Of a stretch of DNA of 15,580 nt, positions 14,027-15,580 are shown in pieces. This stretch comes from a bacterium (GTDB lineage Bacteria; Bacillota; Clostridia; Oscillospirales; Oscillospiraceae): NCBI GenBank assembly GCA_004562395.1, contig SFQY01000036.1, positions 1 to 15,580 on the forward strand, given 5' to 3'. Every line of letters starts with the position of its first letter. The first letter of the stretch is position 1. The translations under genes and the position numbers were made by a program. The notes under the pieces were generated by a model. It searched no databases. It was not told where the DNA came from and was given only the letters and a program-made list of their open reading frames with translations.

Positions 14027-14382
14027 TTCAGCCACCACAGGGCAATGGCCACGATGCCCAGCAGCTCCAGCACCGCCAGAAACACCAGTCCTCCGATGCC
14101 CTTGGGAGGGGGACCGTCGTCGTAAACCGCCTTTTTATCATCCATTTCCTCCTCATCGTCGTAAACCGTCCGGTCAAAATCCACGGCATAGTTCCTGGCC
14201 CCATAGCCGTTGGCGTGGTTGCGAATGGGGATGTCGTCATCCAGCAGCTCCCTCGCCTGCTCCAGCCAGTCCTCTTCCTCCTCCGTCCAGTCAGGATCCT
14301 CTTCCTCCGGAGTATCCTCATACTCCGCCTCCCAAAGGGCTTCCTCCATCCGGCGAAGGTTCTTTTTGGGATCGTCAAACAT
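14014..14382 (-). CDS. Small acidic protein with a C-terminal membrane helix
   Basis: A 122-residue protein I do not recognise. The start at 14382 is the second of two nearby ATG codons; AAAGGAGG is 7 nt before it, while the first ATG almost touches that site. The first 90 residues are strongly acidic (for example DTPEEEDPDWTEEEEDW and VYDDEEEMDD) and probably largely helical or disordered. A single hydrophobic segment at about 96-118 (GLVFLAVLELLGIVAIALWWL) ends the protein, as in tail-anchored proteins. It has its own promoter and overlaps gluQ by 13 nt. The context does not reveal its role. Confidence 0.75.
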   Translation of the reverse strand: MFDDPKKNLRRMEEALWEAEYEDTPEEEDPDWTEEEEDWLEQARELLDDDIPIRNHANGYGARNYAVDFDRTVYDDEEEMDDKKAVYDDGPPPKGIGGLVFLAVLELLGIVAIALWWLKWLL

Positions 14383-14389
14383 AAGCATC

Positions 14390-14397
14390 CCTCCTTT
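14390..14397 (-). promoter_or_regulatory. Ribosome binding site of the acidic membrane protein
   Basis: AAAGGAGG on the minus strand, 7 nt before the ATG at 14382. It excludes the ATG two codons upstream and the longer frame beginning at 14442. Confidence 0.75.
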
Positions 14398-14404
14398 GAC
14401 GCAT

Positions 14405-14433
14405 ATTCTACCCCAAACCGGAGAGATTGTAAA
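14405..14433 (-). promoter_or_regulatory. Promoter of the acidic protein-gluQ operon
   Basis: On the minus strand: TTTACA (14428-14433), a 17-nt spacer and TAGAAT (14405-14410). Transcription would begin about 16 nt before the start codon. Confidence 0.7.
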
Positions 14434-14442
14434 GAGAAACAA

Positions 14443-14798
14443 TGGACCTCAGGAAAAAGAGAGTCTACCGCGGCAATTCACGCAGAATTCTGTAACGAAT
14501 GAATTGCATGGCGCCGCATTCCGCCGTTTCCGATAGGATCCGTAAAAGCAAAATGTGCTTATCGGATTCGCTCAGCAAAGCAGTAAATTGGTGTTTGCAG
14601 GGATGTTTCGTAGGGCGGGGTCATGACCCCGCCGACCAGGTTCCGATTTATGCCCGGGGATCATTCAACGGAATCGCCAGAAAAAAGTTACGTTTTGGCG
14701 TCATGACCCCGCCCTACGAATTGTGATAACGTCAAATTCCAATTTATCGGGCAGCTGAGGAAAACCGCGATACACACAAAGCAAAAAGCGGCTCAGAT
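14443..14798. other. Gene-free interval with several dyads
   Basis: No credible coding frame is seen on either strand. The left part contains GCAATTCA paired with TGAATTGC (about 14473-14508) and a CCGATA...TATCGG stem near 14530-14567 with an inner AAGCA/TGCTT pair. The right part holds the 114-bp inverted-repeat element described separately. The region lies upstream of the acidic protein gene and downstream of glyS, both on the minus strand. Confidence 0.5.
14607..14720. repeat. 114-bp MITE-like element with 21-bp terminal inverted repeats
   Basis: The end sequences 14607-14627 and 14700-14720 are perfect inverted copies of 21 bp (outer part TTCGTAGGGCGGGG). The left end continues into a perfect 20-bp palindrome at 14614-14633 centred on TCATGA. 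The right copy is the same palindrome with three G lost. The interior of about 72 bp has no coding capacity. I see no clear flanking target-site duplication. Confidence 0.7.
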
Positions 14799-14809
14799 GA
14801 GCCGCTTTT
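14784..14809 (-). terminator. Terminator of glyS
   Basis: A perfect 11-bp stem AAAAGCGGCTC/GAGCCGCTTTT (14784-14794 and 14799-14809) with a 4-nt loop. On the minus strand it ends in a run of five T, 5 nt after the stop codon. Confidence 0.88.
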
Positions 14810-14814
14810 ATACC

Positions 14815-15580
14815 TTAGAATTCGCACTTCTTGGCGATATACTCCTTCAGCTGGCTGATGGGGATCCGGACCTGCTCCATGGTGTCCCGGTCACGGACGG
14901 TGACGCAGTCGTCGGCGGGGGTGTTGTCGTCGCCCACGGTCTGGAAGTCCACGGTGATGCACAGGGGGGTGCCGATCTCGTCTTCCCGGCGGTAGCGCTT
15001 GCCGATGGAACCGGCATCGTCGAAGTCCACCATGAAGTTCTTCTTCAGCATCCGGTAGATCTCCTCGGCCTTGGGAGACAACTTCTTGCTCAGAGGCAGA
15101 ACAGCGGCCTTGAAGGGGGCCAGATACGGATGCAGATGCAGCACGGTGCGGATGTCGGGGTTGCCCTTCTTGTCCACGCCCACCTGCTCCTCGTCGTAGG
15201 CCTCGCACAGGAAGGCCAGAGCCACCCGGTCGCAGCCCAGGCTGGGCTCGATGACGTAGGGAATGTAATGCTCGTTCTTCTCCTGGTCGTAGTACTCCAG
15301 GCTCTTGCCGCTGGCCTCCTGATGGCGGCCCAGGTCGTAGTTGGTCCGGTCGGCAATGCCCCACAGCTCACCCCAGCCGCTGCCGAAGGGGAACTGATAC
15401 TCGATGTCGGTGGTGGCACGGGAGTAGAAGGCCAGCTCGGCGGGCTCATGGTCCCGCAGCCGCAGGGAATCCTCCTTGATTCCCAGGGAGATCAGCCAGT
15501 TCTTGCAGAAGTCCTTCCAGTAGGCGAACCACTCCAGGTCGGTGCCGGGCTGGCAGAAGAATTCGCACTCCATCTGCTCA
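14815..15580 (-). CDS. glyS: Glycyl-tRNA synthetase, dimeric type (C-terminal part)
   Basis: A partial gene: the frame is open at the right edge of the window and its 5' end lies beyond it. The visible 254 or so residues begin EQMECEFFCQPG, typical of the middle of single-chain (alpha2) GlyRS. Class II motif 3 is EPSLGCDRVALAFL, and the C-terminal anticodon-binding domain begins near HLHPYLAPFKAAVLPLSKK and includes GKRYRREDEIGTPLCITVDF. The protein charges tRNA-Gly with glycine. Full members run to about 460 residues, so a little over half is present. It is the eukaryote/archaea-like form, not the separate GlyQ and GlyS subunits. The stop is followed directly by a strong terminator. Confidence 0.93.
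   Translation of the reverse strand, partial: EQMECEFFCQPGTDLEWFAYWKDFCKNWLISLGIKEDSLRLRDHEPAELAFYSRATTDIEYQFPFGSGWGELWGIADRTNYDLGRHQEASGKSLEYYDQEKNEHYIPYVIEPSLGCDRVALAFLCEAYDEEQVGVDKKGNPDIRTVLHLHPYLAPFKAAVLPLSKKLSPKAEEIYRMLKKNFMVDFDDAGSIGKRYRREDEIGTPLCITVDFQTVGDDNTPADDCVTVRDRDTMEQVRIPISQLKEYIAKKCEF

Noticed and set aside
1..15580. CRISPR arrays, tRNA or rRNA genes, transposases, phage genes
   Set aside because: Reading both strands by eye found no regularly spaced direct repeats, no cloverleaf and no such proteins; a tRNA or covariance search would be needed to exclude small RNAs fully.

Overview
This looks like a chromosomal segment from a GC-rich Clostridia member, probably Oscillospiraceae/Ruminococcaceae-like. 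The evidence is strong GGAGG ribosome binding sites, SigA-type promoters (one with perfect TTGACA-17-TATAAT), a Soj/Spo0J-type ParAB pair with TGTTTCACGTGAAACA parS sites, an NfnAB electron-bifurcating transhydrogenase and a dimeric-type glycyl-tRNA synthetase. The intergenic hairpin-rich repeats also resemble those common in gut Clostridia. The family-level placement is inference. ParAB with parS, followed by serS, suggests an origin-proximal position, but no dnaA gene or DnaA-box cluster is visible.

Layout. 1-131 is repeat debris. 199-1965 (+) is a DUF2207-like secreted/membrane protein with its own promoter and terminator. 2028-2290 holds a three-hairpin repeat element. 2344-4844 (-) is an operon of a DUF1836 HTH regulator, hflK and hflC, driven by a strong promoter packed with dyads. 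4930-5425 is non-coding and holds a nested inverted-repeat element of about 190 bp. 5528-7627 (+) is a small zinc-ribbon membrane protein, two parS sites, parA and parB. 7715-9499 (+) is serS and mscL, ending in a terminator. 9586-11929 (+) is nfnAB with its own consensus promoter and terminator. On the minus strand follow a sugar-phosphate nucleotidyltransferase (12019-12939), a small acidic tail-anchored protein overlapping gluQRS (13103-14382), a 114-bp MITE-like element (14607-14720), and the 3' part of glyS running off the right edge (14815-15580).

How the genes work together. The segment is mainly housekeeping: chromosome segregation (ParAB-parS), aminoacylation and tRNA modification (SerRS, GluQRS, GlyRS), redox balance (Nfn), membrane quality control (HflKC) and osmotic safety (MscL). 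I see no phage, insertion-sequence transposase, CRISPR, toxin-antitoxin or biosynthetic system, and nothing that clearly amounts to a new system. The points most worth following are the uncharacterised zinc-ribbon membrane protein whose stop codon lies 3 bp before the first parS site, the dyad-dense promoter of the DUF1836-hflKC operon, and the three structured intergenic repeats. Several gene starts were moved from the longest ORF to starts with a good ribosome binding site; two of these are TTG.
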